Assembly (NCBI GenBank): GCA_030762175.1
Contig: CM060843.1
Span: 32,618,501 to 32,682,500, forward strand
Reading direction: 5' to 3'
Origin: Metallyticus violacea
Taxonomy: Eukaryota > Arthropoda > Insecta > Mantodea > Metallyticidae
Length of the DNA: 64,000 nucleotides
Positions 38,095 through 54,522 of the stretch are shown piece after piece. The translations under genes and the position numbers were made by a program. The notes under the pieces were generated by a model that made no database searches, had not been told where the DNA came from, and saw only the letters and a program-made list of their open reading frames with translations. Every line of letters begins with the position of its first letter. The stretch's first letter is position 1.

Positions 38095-40807
38095 CTAAAC
38101 TAAACTAAACTAAACTAAACTAAACTAAACTAAATTAAACGATAAACTAAACTAAACTAAACTAAACTAAACTAAACGATAAAGTAAACTATAAACTAAA
38201 CTAAACTAAAATAACTAAACTAACCTAACCTAACCTAACCTAAACTAACCTAACCTAACTTAACCTTATCTAACCTAACCTAACCTAAATTAAACCAAAC
38301 TAAACTAACCTAACCTAACCTAACCTAAACTAAACTAAACTAAACTAAACTAAATTCAACTAAACTAAACTAAATTAAACTAATCTAACATAACCTGACA
38401 TAACCTAACCTAACATAACCTAAACTAAACTAAATTAACCTAATCTAACCTAACGTAAACTAAATTAAACTAAACCAAACTAAACTAAACTAAACTATAC
38501 TATAAACAAAACTATAAACTAAACTAAACTAAACTATAAAATAAACTATAAACTAAACTAAAGTAAACTAAAGTTACCTAACCTAACTTAACCTAAACTA
38601 AACTAATCTAAACTAAACTGTAAATATAAACTAAACTAAACTAAACTATAAACTAAACTACACTTAACTTAACTAAACTAAAGTAAACTATACTAAGCTA
38701 AACTAAACAAATCTAAACTAACCTAAACTAAATTATAAACTTAACTATAAACTAAACTGTAAACTATATTATAAACTAAACTAAACTAATCTAAATTTTA
38801 AACTAAACTAAACTAAACTATCCTAATCAAACCTAACTTAACCTAACCGAAATTAAACTAAACTAACCTATACTAACCTAACCTAAACTAAGCTAAACTA
38901 AGCTAATCTAAACTAAACTAAACTAAGCTAAACTAAACTAAACTATAATCTAAACTAAACAATAAACTAAACACAACTATAAACTAAACTTAATTTAGCT
39001 AAACTAAACTAAACTAAACTAACCTAATCTAACATAACCTAACCTAATCTAACCTAAACTAAACTAAACTGTAAGAAACTAAGCTAACCTAAACTAACCT
39101 AACCTACCATAACCTTATCTAACCTAACCTAACCTAAATTAAAGTATACTAAACAGACCTAATCTAACATAAACTAAACTAAACTAAATTATCCTTCATC
39201 TAAACTATACTAAACTAAACTAAACTAACCTAACCTAACCTATAGTAAACTAAATTAAACTAAATTAAACTATAAACTAAACTATAAAATAAACTATACA
39301 CTAAACTAAACTAAACTATAAACTAAACTAAAGTAAACTAAAGTAAACTAAAGTAAACTATAAACTAAACTAAACTAAACTAAACGATAAACTAAACTAT
39401 AAACTAAACTAAACTAAATTATAAACTAAACTAAACTATACTAATCTAACCTAACCTAACCTAACCTAACCTAAACTAACCTAACCTAACTTAACCTTAC
39501 ATAACCTAACCTAAATTAAACCAAACTAAACTAACCTAACCTAACCTAAACTAAAGTAAACTAAACTAAACTAAAGTAAATTCAACTAAACTAAACTAAA
39601 TTAAACTAAACTAACATAACCTGACATAACCTAATCAACCTAACCTAAACTAAACTAAACTAACCTAACCTAACCTAACGTAAACTAAATTAAACTAAAC
39701 CAAACTAAACTAAACTAAACTAAACTATACTATAAACTAAACTATAAATTAAACTAAACTAAACTATAAAACAAACTATAAACTAAAATAAACTATACTA
39801 TAAACTAAACTAAAATAAACTAAACTAAATTAAACTTACCTAACCTAATCTAACCTAAACTAAACTATAAATATAAACTAAACTAAACTCAACTATAAAC
39901 TAAACTACACTTAACTTAACTAAACTAAAGTAAACTATACTAAGCTAAACTAAACAAATCTAAACTAACCTAAACTAAATTATAAACTAAATTATAAACT
40001 TAACTATAAACTAAATTACAAACTAAACTAAACAAATCTAAATTTTAAACTAAACTAAACTAAACTATCCTAACCAAACCTAACCTAACCTAACCGAAAT
40101 TAAACTAAACTAACCTATACTAACCTAACCTAAACTAAGCTAAACTAAGCTAATCTAAACTAAACTAAACTAAGCTAAACTAAACTAAACTATAATGTAA
40201 ACTAAACTATAAATTAACACAACTGTAAACTAAACTAAACTTAGCTAAACTAAACTAAACTAACCTAATCTAACATAACCTAACCTAACCTAACCTAAAC
40301 TAAACTAAACTGTAATAAACTAAGCTAACCTAAACTAACCTAACCTAACATAACCTTATCTAACCTAACCTAACCTAAATTAAACTAAACTAAACAGTCC
40401 TAATCTAACCTAAACTAAACTAAACTAAACTAAATTATTCTTCATTTAAACTAAATTAAACTAAACTAAACTAAACTATAAACTAAACTGTAATTTAAAC
40501 TATACACTAAACTAAACTAAACTAAACTATAAACTAAACTAAAGTAAACTAAATAAACTATAAACTAAAATAAACTAAACGATAAACTAAACTATAAATT
40601 AAATTATAAACTAAATTATGAACTAAACTAACCTAAACTAACCTAACCTAAACAAAACTAAACTAAATTAAACCAAACTAAACTAAACTAAAATATGAAT
40701 TAAACTAAACTAAACTAAAATATAAACTTAACGGAAATAAACTAAACTAACTAAACTAAAATAAACTAAGCTTTGAAGTAAACTAAACTTAACTAAATTA
40801 ACTATAA

Positions 40808-40839
<32 letters not shown>

Positions 40840-43456
40840 TAAACAAAAGTAAAATAAACTAAATTATAAACTAAACTATAAACTAAACTAAACTATTAAT
40901 TAACGAAACTAAAGCAAACTATACTATAGTAACCTAACCTAACCTAAACTAATATAAGCTAACCTAACCTAAACTATAATAAAGTAAACTAAAGTAAACT
41001 AAGCTAAACCAAACTAAACTAAACTGCACTATAAACTAAACTAAATTATAAATTAACTAAACTAAATTAAACTAAACTAAACTAAAATAAACTACCCTAA
41101 ACTAACCTAAACTAAGCTAATCTAAACTAAACCAAACTAAACTAAACTAACCTAAATTAAACTAACCTAACCTAACCTAACCTAATTTAAACTAAACTAA
41201 ACTAACATAACCAAACTCAAACTAAACTAAACTAAACGAAACTATAAACTAAACTAAACTAAAATATAAACTAAACTAAACTAAACTAAACTATAAAATG
41301 AACTAAACTAAACTAAACTATCCTAACCTAACCTAACCTAACTTAAACTAAACTAAACTAAACTATACTAATCTAAACTAGTCTAAAGTAAACTATAAAC
41401 TGATCTAAAACTAAAATGTAAACTAAACTATGACTACACTAATCTAAACTAAACTAAACTAATCTAAACTAGCCTAAAGTAAACTGTAAACTAAACTATA
41501 AACTAAGCTATGCACTAAACTATACTAAGCTAACCTAACTATAAAGTATACTAAACTGAACTAAACTATCCTAACCTAAGCTAACCTAAGCTAACCTAAA
41601 CTAAAATAAACAAAACTAAACTAAAATCAACTATAAAGTAAACTAAACTATAAATTTGCTAAACTAAACTAACCTAACCTAACCTAACGTAAACTGACCT
41701 AAACCTAACTAACCTAACCTAACCTAAAATTAACTAAACTAAACTAAACTAAACTGAACTAAACTAACGTAACCTATCCTAACCTAACATAATCTAAACT
41801 AATCTAAACTAAAATAAACTAACATAACCTAACGTAACCTAACCTAACCTAACTTAAACTAAACTGAACTAAACTAAACAAAACTAAACTAAACTAAACT
41901 AGTCTAACCTAACCTAAACTAAACTAAACTATAAACTAAAGTAAATTAAACTAAAAACTAAACCATAAACTAAACTAAACTAAACTATAAACTAACCTAA
42001 ACTTAAATAACTAAACTATAAAATGATATATACTAAACTAAACTAAACTAAACTAAACGAATTTAACTTAACCTAACCTAACCTAACCTAAACTAAACTA
42101 AACTAAACTAATCTAAATTAGCCTAAAGAAAACTATAAACTAAACTGTAAACTAAACTATGAACTAAACTAAACTAAACTATTCTATAAACTAAACTAAA
42201 CTAAACTAAACTATCCTAACGTAATCTAACCTAACCTAACCTAAACTAAACTAAACTAACCTAACCTAAACTAAACTAAAATAAACTGCAAACTAAACTA
42301 AACTAAACTATAAACTTAACTAAACTAAACTATAAATTAACTAACAAAACTAAACTAAACTAACCTACCCTAACCTAACGTAAACTAAACTAAACTCACT
42401 TAACCTAACCTAACCTAATCTAACTTAAACTAAACTAAACTAAACTAAACTAAGTTAAACTAAACTAAACTAAACTAACTATAAACTAAACTATAATCAT
42501 AACTAAACTAAACTGGAAACTAAACTAAACTAAACTAAAAAAACCTAACCTAACCTAACCTTAACTAAACTAAGCTAACCTAAACTAACTTAACCTAACC
42601 TAACCTAATCTAATATAACCTAAACTAAACTAAACTAAACTAAATTCAACTAAACTAAACTAAAATAACCTAACGTAACCTAACCTATACTAAACTAACC
42701 TAAACTAAACTAAACTAACTTAAACTAAACTAAACTAACCTAACCTAACATAACCTAACCTAATCTAAACTAAAGTAAACTAATCTAAGATAAGCTAATC
42801 TAACTTAAACTGACCTAAACGAAACTAAACTAAACTAAACTATACTAAATTAAACAAACTCAACTAAACTAAAATATAAACTAAACTAAACTGAACTAAA
42901 CTATAAACTTAACGAAATTAAACTAAACTAACTAAACTAAACTAAACTAAACTAAAATATACTATAAACTAAATTAAACTTAACTAAATTAACTATAAAT
43001 TAAAGTCAACTAAATTAAACTAAACTAACCTAAATTAAACAAAACTAAACTAAACTAAACTAAACTGTAAACTAAACTATAAACTAGACTATTAATTAAC
43101 TAAACTAAAGTAAACTAAACTAAAGCAACCAAACCTAACCTAACCTAAACTAATATAAACTAACCTAACATAGCCTAAACTAACCTATACTATACTAAAG
43201 TAAACTAAAGTAAACTAAGCTAAACTAAGTTAAACTAAACTAAACTAAACTAAACTATAAACTTAACGATAAACTAAACTATACTACGGTATAAATTAAA
43301 CTAAACTATAAACTAAACTAAACTTAACTAAACTAAACTAGACTAAACTAAACTAACTTAACCTAACATTACCTAACGTATCCGAACCTAACCTAAATTA
43401 AACTAAACTAAAATAACCTAACCTAAGCTAACCTAACCTAACCTAACCTAACCTAA

Positions 43457-43488
<32 letters not shown>

Positions 43489-44171
43489 TAAACTAAACTA
43501 AACTAAACTACACTGAATGAAACTATAAATTAAACTAAACTAAACTATAAACTATACTATAAACTAAACTGAACTAATCTAAACTATATACATAAATAAA
43601 ATAAACAACCTAACCTAACCTAACCTAACTTAAACTAAACTAAACTAAACTAAAGTATAAACTAAATTAATCTAAATTATAAACTAAATTATAAGCTAAA
43701 CTAAACTAAACTAAACTATAAATTACTAAGATAAACTAAACCAATGTAAATTAGACTAAACTAACATAACCTAACCTAAACTACCCTAACCTAAACCAAA
43801 CTGAACTAAAATAACATAAGCTAACCCAAACTAAACTGAACTAATCTAAATAAAATAACCTAAACTAAACAAAGCTAAATTAAACAAAAATAATTAACTA
43901 AACTAAACTAAACTATAAACTAAACTGTAAACTAAACTATCAATTAACGAAACTAAAGTAAACTAAACTAAACTAAACTAACCAAACCTAACATAACCTA
44001 ACCTAACCTAAACTAAACTAAACTAAACTAAACTAACCTAAAATAACCTAACCTAACCTAACCAAACCTAAACCAAACTAAACTAAACTAAACTAAACTT
44101 ACTAAACATAATCTAACCTATCCTACCCTAACTTAACCTAACCTAAATTAAATTAAACTAAACTAAACTAG
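38095..44171. repeat. Longest unit-free pentamer array
   Basis: Six kilobases of CTAAA/CCTAA with no complex unit. It contains an internal tandem duplication of about 1.24 kb: CATAACCTGACATAACC recurs near 38389 and 39613, and ACACTTAACTTAAC near 38659 and 39906. The TTCATC landmark appears twice (39191, 40441). Landmark ACACTGAATGAA lies near 43510. No gene is visible. Confidence 0.94.
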
Positions 44172-44463
44172 GCTAACTAACCAACTATATAACTAACTAA
44201 CTAACTAAGTAACTAACTAAATAACTAACTAACTAACTAATTAACTAACTAACTAACTAACTAAGAACTACCTAACGACCTCATGAACTAACTAACTAAC
44301 TAAATAAATAAATAACTAACGGACTAACTAACTAACTAACTAAATAACTAATTAACTGACAGACTAACTAATTAACTGACTGACTGACTGACTGACTGAC
44401 TGACTTTCTGACTGACTGACTGACTGACTGACTGACTGACTGAATAACTAACTAACCTACTAA
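44172..44463. repeat. (CTAA)n then (CTGA)n tract
   Basis: CTAA with AAAT variants, then a CTGA block near 44380-44443 containing CTTTCTGA, then CTAA up to the A unit. Confidence 0.94.
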
Positions 44464-45182
44464 CTACCCATGTACAGAATTAAAGAAATGTTCCAAAATA
44501 AGAAGATTTTTTTTCACACAGAAGACTCTTTGATGCAAAAAAGGAAAAAAGAAATGCAAAAAATCTTGCCGTATTCCGCTTGTTTATCCCCTACAACGGA
44601 GGTTACCGTCGTCGCGTTTTCTTTGCTGCAAGTTAAATAAAAAACCACATTTCATCGCATACCCCTTGCAGGAACTGATACAACAGAGGCGAATATCTTT
44701 GCAAACGTACGTGTGTGTGTACATCAATCTTACACTAAATAATTTTGGCCATATTCGATAAGGGTGGGATCTTCTAATTACAATTTTCCTAAATAATGAT
44801 GTTCTTATATATTTCCAAGTATGCTTTGTGCATACGACAAATTTCCTTCATTTTGCTGGTCACTTTGTCTTTCGTACGTACTATGAGCCTATCAAACAAC
44901 TTAAATGTAACAAATGACATTGGAGTAAACTTGCTTTATGCAAAGGTTTCAAATGTTTTCGATGGAGATATTTGAGCATATGATGCATTCATTCTATATG
45001 CATGTCTGTGATAAGTCCACCTGCAACCTGTGACAGTAAGCCCCTAATTTTGTATCCCTGGAAGCATGAAGCAAACTCAGAGGTGTCAGGATCACATTTC
45101 AATTTATCTTTTACAGCAAAAAGAAATATTTCAAATACAGTGGCATCCCTCTCTTCCAGTAATGTTCTTGCAATCCTGTAAA
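44464..45182. repeat. Complex unit A18 (A 5' / B 3' chimera)
   Basis: About 719 bp. The 5' part is family A (TGTACAG, GTACGTGTGTG, TTTTGCTGGTCAC). From about 44936 it is B type (TTATGCAAAGG, TCTATATGCATG), and the array downstream is also B type, with no A-B spacer. It is the reciprocal arrangement to the 32.0 kb chimera. Confidence 0.9.
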
Positions 45183-46825
45183 CTATACTAAACTAAACTA
45201 AACTAAACTAAATTAAACGATAAACTAAACTAAACTAAACTAAACTAAACGACAAACTAAACTAAAACAACTAAACTAACCTAACCTAACCTAACCTAAA
45301 CTAAACTAACCTAACCTAACTTAACCTTATTTAACCTAACCTAACCTAAATTAAACCAAACTAAACTAACCTAACCTAACCTAACCTAAACTAAACTAAA
45401 CTAAACTAAACTAAATTCAACTAAACTAAATTAAATTAAACTAAACTAACATAACCTGACCTAACCTAACCTAACCTAACCTAACCTAAACTAAACTAAA
45501 CTAACCTAACCTAACGTAAACTAAATTAAACTAAACAAAATTAAACTAAACTAAACTAAACTATACTATAATCTAAACTATAAACTAAACTAAACTAAAC
45601 AATAAAATAAACTTTAAACTAAACTAAACTAAACTAAACTAACCTAACATAACCTAACCTAAACTAAAGTAAACTAAACTAAACTATAAGTATAAACTAA
45701 ACTAAACTAAACTATAAACTAAACTACACTTAACTTAACTAAACTAAAGTAAACTATACTAAGCTAAACTAAACAAATCCAAACTAACCTAAACTAAATT
45801 ATAAACTTAACTATAAACTAAGCTATAAACTAAATTATAACTAAACTAAACTAAGCTAAATTTTAAACTAAACTAAACTAAACTATCCTAATCACACCTA
45901 ACCTAACCGAAACTAAACTAAACTAACCAATACTAACCTAACCTAAACTAAGCTAAACTAAGCTAATCTAAACTAAACTTAACTAAGCTAAACTAAACTA
46001 AACTATAATCTAAACTAAACTATAAAATAAACACAACTATAAAATAAACTAAACTTAGCTAAACTAAACCAAACTAAACTAACCTAATCTAACATAACCC
46101 AACCTAACCTAACCTAAACTAAACTAAACTGTAATAAACTAAGCTAACCTAAACTAAGCTAACCTAACTTAACCTTATCTAAACTAACCTCAATTAAACT
46201 AAACTAAACAGACATAATCTAACCTAAACTAAACTAAACTAAATTATTCTTCATCTAAACTAAACTAAACCAAACTAACCTAACCTAACCTAATGTAAAC
46301 TAAATTAAACTAAACTACTCTAAATTATAAACTAAACTATAAAATAAACTATACACTAAACTAAACTAAACTATAAACTAAACTAAAGTAAACTAAAGTA
46401 ATCTATAAACTAACCTAACCTAAACTAAACTAAATTAAACTAACCTAACCTAGCCTAACCTAACCCAAAACAATCTAAACCAAATTAAACTAAACTAAAC
46501 TATAAACTAAACTAAACTAAACTAAACTAACCTAACCTAACCTAACATGACCTAACCTAACCTAAACTAAACTAAATTAACTAAACTAAACTAAACTAAA
46601 CTAAACGAATCTATAAACAAAACTAAACTGAACTAAACTATAAACTGAAATAAACTAAACTAAAATAAATAAACTAACCTAAATTAACCTAACCTAACCT
46701 AAACTAAACTAAACTTAACTAATCAAAACTAAACTAAACTAACCTAACCTAACCTAAACTAAACTAAACTAAACTAAACCAAATTCAACTAAACTAAACT
46801 ACACTAAACTAAACTAAACTAAACT

Positions 46826-46884
<59 letters not shown>

Positions 46885-47668
46885 CTACAACTACAAACTA
46901 CAACTATCAACTAAACTAAACTAAACTATAAATTAAATTAAATTAAATTAAACTATAAACTAAACTAAATTGAACTAAACTATAAACTAAACTATAAATT
47001 AAATTATGAAGTAAACTAACCTAAACTAACCTAACCTAAACGAAACTAAACTAATCTAAACTAAATTAAACAAATCTAAACTAAACTAAACTATAAACTA
47101 AAATATAAACTAAACTAAACTAAACTAAAATATAAACTTAAAGGAAATAAACTAAACTAACTAAAATAAACTAAACTAAAATATGAACTAAACTAAACTT
47201 AACTAAATTAACTATAATATACTAAATTAAACTAAATTAAACAAAACTAAACTAAACTAAATTATAAAATAAACTATAAACTAAACTAAACTATTAATTA
47301 ACTAAACTAAAGCAAACTGAACTATAGTAACCTAACCTAACCTAAACTAATATAAGCTAACCTAACCCAACCTAACCTAAACTATAATAAAGTAAACTAA
47401 CTTAAACCGAACTAAACTAAACTGCACTATATACTAAACTAAATTATAAATTACTTAACTAAATTAAACTAAACTAAACTAAAATAAACTAACCTAAACT
47501 AACCTAACCTAATCTGAACTAAACCAAACTAAACTAAACTAACCTAAATTAACCTAACTTAACCTAACCTAACCTAATTTAAACTAACTAAACTAACCTA
47601 ACCAAACTCAAACTAAACTAAACTAAACGAAACTATAATCTAAACTAAACTAAAATATAAACTAAACT

Positions 47669-47699
<31 letters not shown>

Positions 47700-49142
47700 T
47701 ATAAAATGAACTAAACTAAACTAAACTTTACTAACCTAACCTTACCTAAACTAAACTAAACTAATCTAAACTAGTCTAAAGTAAACTATAAACTGAACTA
47801 AAACTAAAATGTAAACTAAACTATGACTACACTAATCTAAACTAAACTAAATTAATCTAAACTGGCCTAAAGTAAACTGTAAACTAAACTATAAACTAAG
47901 CTATGCACTAAACTATACTAAGCTAACATAACTATAAACTATACTAAACTAAACTATCCTAACCTAACCTAACCTAAACTAAAATAAACTAAACTAAACT
48001 AAACTAATAAACTAAAATCAACTATAAAGTAAACTAAACTATAAATTTACTAAACTAAACTAACCTAACCTAACCTAACGTAAACTAACCTAACCCTAAC
48101 TAACTTAACCTAACCTAAAATTAACTAAACTAAACTAAACTAAACTAACCTAACCTATCCTAACCTAAGATAATCTAAACTAAACTAAACTAAACTAAAC
48201 TAAACTAAACAAAACTAAACTAAACTAAACTAGTCTAACATAACCTAAACTAATTTAAACTAAACTAAACTAAACTATAAACTAAACTAAAATAAACTAA
48301 AAACTAAACCATAAACTGAACTAACCTAATCTTAAATAACTAAACTATAAAATGAACCAAACTAAACTAAATTAACGAACATAACTTAACCTAACCTAAA
48401 CTGAACTAAACTAATCTAAATTAGCCTAAAGTAAACTATAAACTAAACTATAAACTAAACTATCAACCAAACTAAACTAAACTATACTATAAACTAAATT
48501 AAACTAAACTAAACTATCCAAACGTAAGCTAACCTAACCTAACCGAAACTAAACTAAACTAAACTAACCTAACCTAAACTAAACTAAACTAAAATAAACT
48601 ACAAACTAAACTAAACTAAACTATAAACTTAACTAAACTAAACTATAAATTAACTAAACAAAACTAACCTAACCTAACCTAACCAAACTAAAATAAACTA
48701 ACTTAACCTAACCTATCCTAATCTAACTTAAACTAAATTAAACTAAACTAAACTAACCTTAACTAAACTAAGCTAACCTAAACTAACTTAACATAACCTA
48801 ACCTAATCTAATATAACCTAAACTAAACTAAACTAAACTAAACTACGTTCAACTAAACTAAGCTAACCTAACCTAACATAACCTAACCTAATCTAAACTA
48901 AACTAAACTAAACTAAGATAAGCTAATCTAACCTAAACTGACCTAAACGAAACTAAACTAAACTAAACTAAACTAAATTAAACAAACTAAACTAAACTAA
49001 AATATAAACTAAACTAAACTAAACTAACTAAACTAAACTGAACTAAAATATACTATAAACTAAACTAAACTTAACTAAATTAACTATAAATTAAAGTCAA
49101 CTAAATTAAACTAAACTAACCTAAATTAAACAAAACTAAACT
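45183..49142. repeat. Pentamer array after A18
   Basis: CTAAA/CCTAA array of the post-B kind. It holds a (CTAA)n tract at about 46829-46882 followed by the island TCTACAACTACAAACTAC, matching the island near 5.05 kb. The TTCATC landmark is near 46250. No gene is visible. Confidence 0.94.
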
Positions 49143-49566
49143 AAACTAAACTAAACTCACCTGACCTAACCTAAATTAACCTAAACTAAACTAAAATAAA
49201 CTATAAGCTAAACTAAATTAAACTATAAACCAAACTAAACTGAACTAAACTGAACTGAACTGAATTGAACTGAAATAAACTAACTTGAACTAAACTGAAC
49301 TAAATTAAACTAAACTATAAACTAAAATAAACTAAACTAAACTATAAACTAAACTAAACCTAACTAAACTAACCTAACCTAAACTAAACTAAACTAAACT
49401 AAACTAAACTAAACTACCCTAAACTAAACTAATCTAAATTAAACTAATCAAAACTAAAATAACTAACCTAACCTAATCCAACCTAACCTAACCTTAACTA
49501 AACTAAACTAAACTACACTAAACGGAACTAAACTAAATTAAACTAACTAACTAACTACCTAACTAA
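49143..49566. repeat. Orphan A-B spacer without an A unit
   Basis: Starts abruptly with CTAAACTCACCTGACC and has the CTGAA cluster near 49226-49275, so it is an A-B spacer. No A unit precedes it; a post-B array joins it directly at about 49140. Confidence 0.9.
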
Positions 49567-50300
49567 CACTGTACCCATGCCCAGAATTATAGAAATGTCC
49601 CAAAAAGGAAGACTTTTTTTTTTTTCACAGAGAAGACTCTTTGCTGCAAAAAAGGAAAAAAATCTGGCCGTATTTCCCTTGCTAAGCCTCATACAACGGA
49701 GGTTAACGTCATCGTGATTTCTTTGCTGCAAGATGAATAAAAATCCATATTTCATCGCATTCTCCTTGCAGGAACTGATACAACACAGGTGAATATCTTT
49801 GTGAACGTAAGTGTGTGTTCGTGAATTTCATTTACAGTGCACATCGATCTTGCACTAAATAATTTTGGCCATATTCGATAAAGGTGGGATCTTCTTAACA
49901 CAATTTTTCTTAATAATTATGTTCTTATTTATTTCCAAGTTTGCTTTGTGCCTACGACGAATGTCATTCATTTTGTGGGCACTTTTTCTTTCGTAAGCAC
50001 AATGAGCATTTCGAACAGCTTGTATTTAACAAATGACATTGGAGTAAACTTGCTTTATGCAAAGGTTTCACATGTTTTCGATAGATATATTTGAGCATAT
50101 GATGCATTCATTCTATATGCATGTCTGTGATAAGTCCACCTGCAACCTGTGACAGTAAGCCCCGAATTTTGTATCCCTGGAAGTATGAAGCAAACTCAGA
50201 GGTGTCAGGATCACATTTGAATTTTTCTTTTACAGCAAAAAGAAATATTTCAAATGCAGTGGCATCCCTCTCTTCCAGTAATGTTCTTGCAATCCTGTAA
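49567..50300. repeat. Complex unit B19 (family B, full length)
   Basis: About 734 bp. It has a small deletion in the A-rich stretch near 49658 (the AACAAATGAA segment is missing). Markers AAAAATCCATATTTC, CTTCTTAACAC and GAGCATTTCG are shared with the 58.6 kb unit. Confidence 0.95.
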
Positions 50301-53300
50301 ATTAAACTAAACTAAACTAAATTAAACGATAAACTAAAATAAACTAAACTAAACGATAAACTAAACTATAAACTAAACTAAACTAAACTAAACTAAACTG
50401 ACCTAACCTAACCTAACCTAACCTAAACTAACCTAACCTAACTTAAAATTATCTAACCTAACCTAAACTAAACTAAACTAAACTAAACTTAAATAAATTA
50501 AACTAAACTAACATAACCTGACATAACCTAATCAACCTAACCTAAACTAAACTAACTTAACCTAACTTAACGTAAACTAAATTAAACTAAACCAAACTAC
50601 ACTAAACTAAACTAAACTATACTATAAATTAAACTATAAACTAAACTAAACTAAACTAAACTAAACTAACCTAACCTAACCTAACTTAACCTTATCTAAC
50701 CTAACCTAAATTAAACCAAACTAAACTAACCTAACCTAACCTAACCTAAACTAAACTAAACTAAACTAAATTCAACTAAACTAAACTAAACTAAACTAAA
50801 CTAACCTAACCCAACCTAACCTAACTTAACCTTATCTAACCTAACCTAAATTAAACCAAACTAAACTAACCTAACCTAACCTAACCTAACCTAAACTAAA
50901 CTAAACTAAACTAAATTCAACTAAACTAAACTAAATTAAACTAAACTAACATAACCTGACATAACCTAACCTAACCTAACCGAAACTAAACAAAACTAAC
51001 CTAACCTAACGTAAATAAATTAAACTAAAACAAAATAAACTAAACTAAACTAAACTATACTATAAACTAAACTATAAAATAAACTAAACTAAACTATAAA
51101 ATTAACTATAAACTAAATTAAACTAAACTATAAACTAAACTAAAGTAAACTCAACTAAACTAAACTAACCTAACCTAACGTAACCTAACCTAACCTAACA
51201 TAAACTAAACTAAACTAAACAAAACTAAACTAAACTAAACTAAACTAAATTAAACTAGTCTAACCTAACTTAACTAAACTAAACTAAACTAAACTAAACT
51301 AAACTATAAACTAAACTAAACTAAAAACTAAACCATAAACTAAACTAAACTAAACTATAAACTAACCTAAACTTAAATAACTAAACTATAAATTGAACTA
51401 AACTAAACTAAACTAAACTAAACGAACATAACTTAGCCTAACCTAACCTAACCTAAACTAAACTAAACTAATCTAAATTACCCTAAATTAACTATAAACT
51501 AAACTATAAACTAAACTATGAACCAAACTAAACTAAACTTTACTATAAACTAAACTAAACTAAACTAAACTATCCTAACGTAAGCTAACCTAACCTAACC
51601 TAAACTAAACTAAACTAACCTAACCTAAACTAATCTAAACTAAAATAAACTACTAACTAAACTAAACAAAATTAAAATAAACTAACCTAACCTAACCTAA
51701 CCTAACCTAACCTAAACTAAACTAAACTAACTTAACCTAACCTAATATAACTTACTCTAAACTAAACTAAACTTAACTAAGTTAAACTAAACTAAACTAA
51801 ACTAACTATAAACTAAACTGTAATCATAACTAAACTAAACTGGAAACTAAACTAAACTAAACTAAACTAAACAATCCTAACCTAACCTAACATTAACTAA
51901 ACTAAGCTAACCTAAATTAACTTAACCTAAGCTAACCTAATTTAATATAACCTAAACTAAACTAAACTAAATTCATATAAACTAAACTAAACTAACCTAA
52001 CCTAACCTATACTAAACTAACCTAAACTAAACTAAACTAACTTAAACTAAACTAAACTAACCTGACCTAACATAACCTAACCTAATCTAAACTAAACTAA
52101 ACTAAACTAAGATAAGCTAATCTAACCTTAACTGACCTAAACGAAACTAAACTAAACTAAATTAAACAAACTAAATTAAACTAAAATATAAACTAAACTA
52201 AACTAAACTAAACTAAACTATAAACTTAACGAAACTAATCTAAACTAACTAAACTAAACTAAACTAAACTAAACTAAAATATACTATAAACTAAACTAAA
52301 CTTAACTAAATTAACTATAAATTAAAGTCAACTAAATTAAACTAAACTAACCTAAATTAAACAAAACTAAACTAAACTAAACTAAACTATAAACTAAACT
52401 ACAAACTAGACTATTAATTAACTAAACTAAAGTAGACTAAACTAAAGTAACCTAACCTAACCTAACCGAAACTAATATAAACTAACCTAACATAGCCTAA
52501 CCTAACATATACTATACTAATGTAAACTAAAGTAAAGTAAGCTAAACTAAACTAAACTAAACTAAACTAAACTAAACTAAACTATAAACTTAACGATAAA
52601 CTAAACTATACTAAGCTATAAACTAAACTAAACTATAAACTAAACTAAACCTAACTAAACTTAACTAGACTAAACTAAACTAACTTAACCTAACATAACC
52701 TAACGTATCCGAACCTTACCTAAATAAAACTAAACTAAAATAAGCTAACCTAACCTAACATAACCTAACCTGACCTAACCTAAAATAAACTAAACTAAAC
52801 TAAACTAAATTAAACTAAACTAAACTAAACTACACTGAATGAAACTATAAATTAAACTAAACTAAACTAAAAACTATACTATAAACTAAACTAAACTAAT
52901 CTAAACTATATACAAAACTAAAATAAACAACCTAACCTAACCTAACCTAACTTAAACTACACTAAACTAAAGTATAAACTAAACTAATCTAAATTATAAA
53001 CTAAATTATAAACTAAACTAAACTAAACTATAAATTACTAAGATAAACTAAACTAATCTAAATTAGACTAAACTAACATAACCTAACCTAAACTACCCTC
53101 ACCTAAACTAAACTGAACTAAACTAAATTAACTAACCTAAACTAAACAAAGCTAAATTAAACAAAAATAATTAACTAAACTAAACTAAATTATAAACTAA
53201 ATTGTAAACTAAACTAAACTATCAACTAAACGAAACTAAAGTAAACCAAACTAAACTAAACTAACCTAACCTATCATAAGCTAACATAACCTAAACTAAA

Positions 53301-53390
53301 CTAAACTAAACTAAACTTACCTAACATAATCCAACCTATCCTACCCTAACCTAACCTAACCTAAATTAAACTAAACTAAACTAACATAAG
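50301..53390. repeat. Pentamer array after B19
   Basis: CTAAA/CCTAA array. It begins like the arrays after 8.8 and 59.4 kb and contains a local duplication with a 140 bp period: CTTAACCTTATCTAACC recurs near 50685 and 50825. ACACTGAATGAA lies near 52833. No gene is visible. Confidence 0.94.
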
Positions 53391-54522
<1,132 letters not shown>

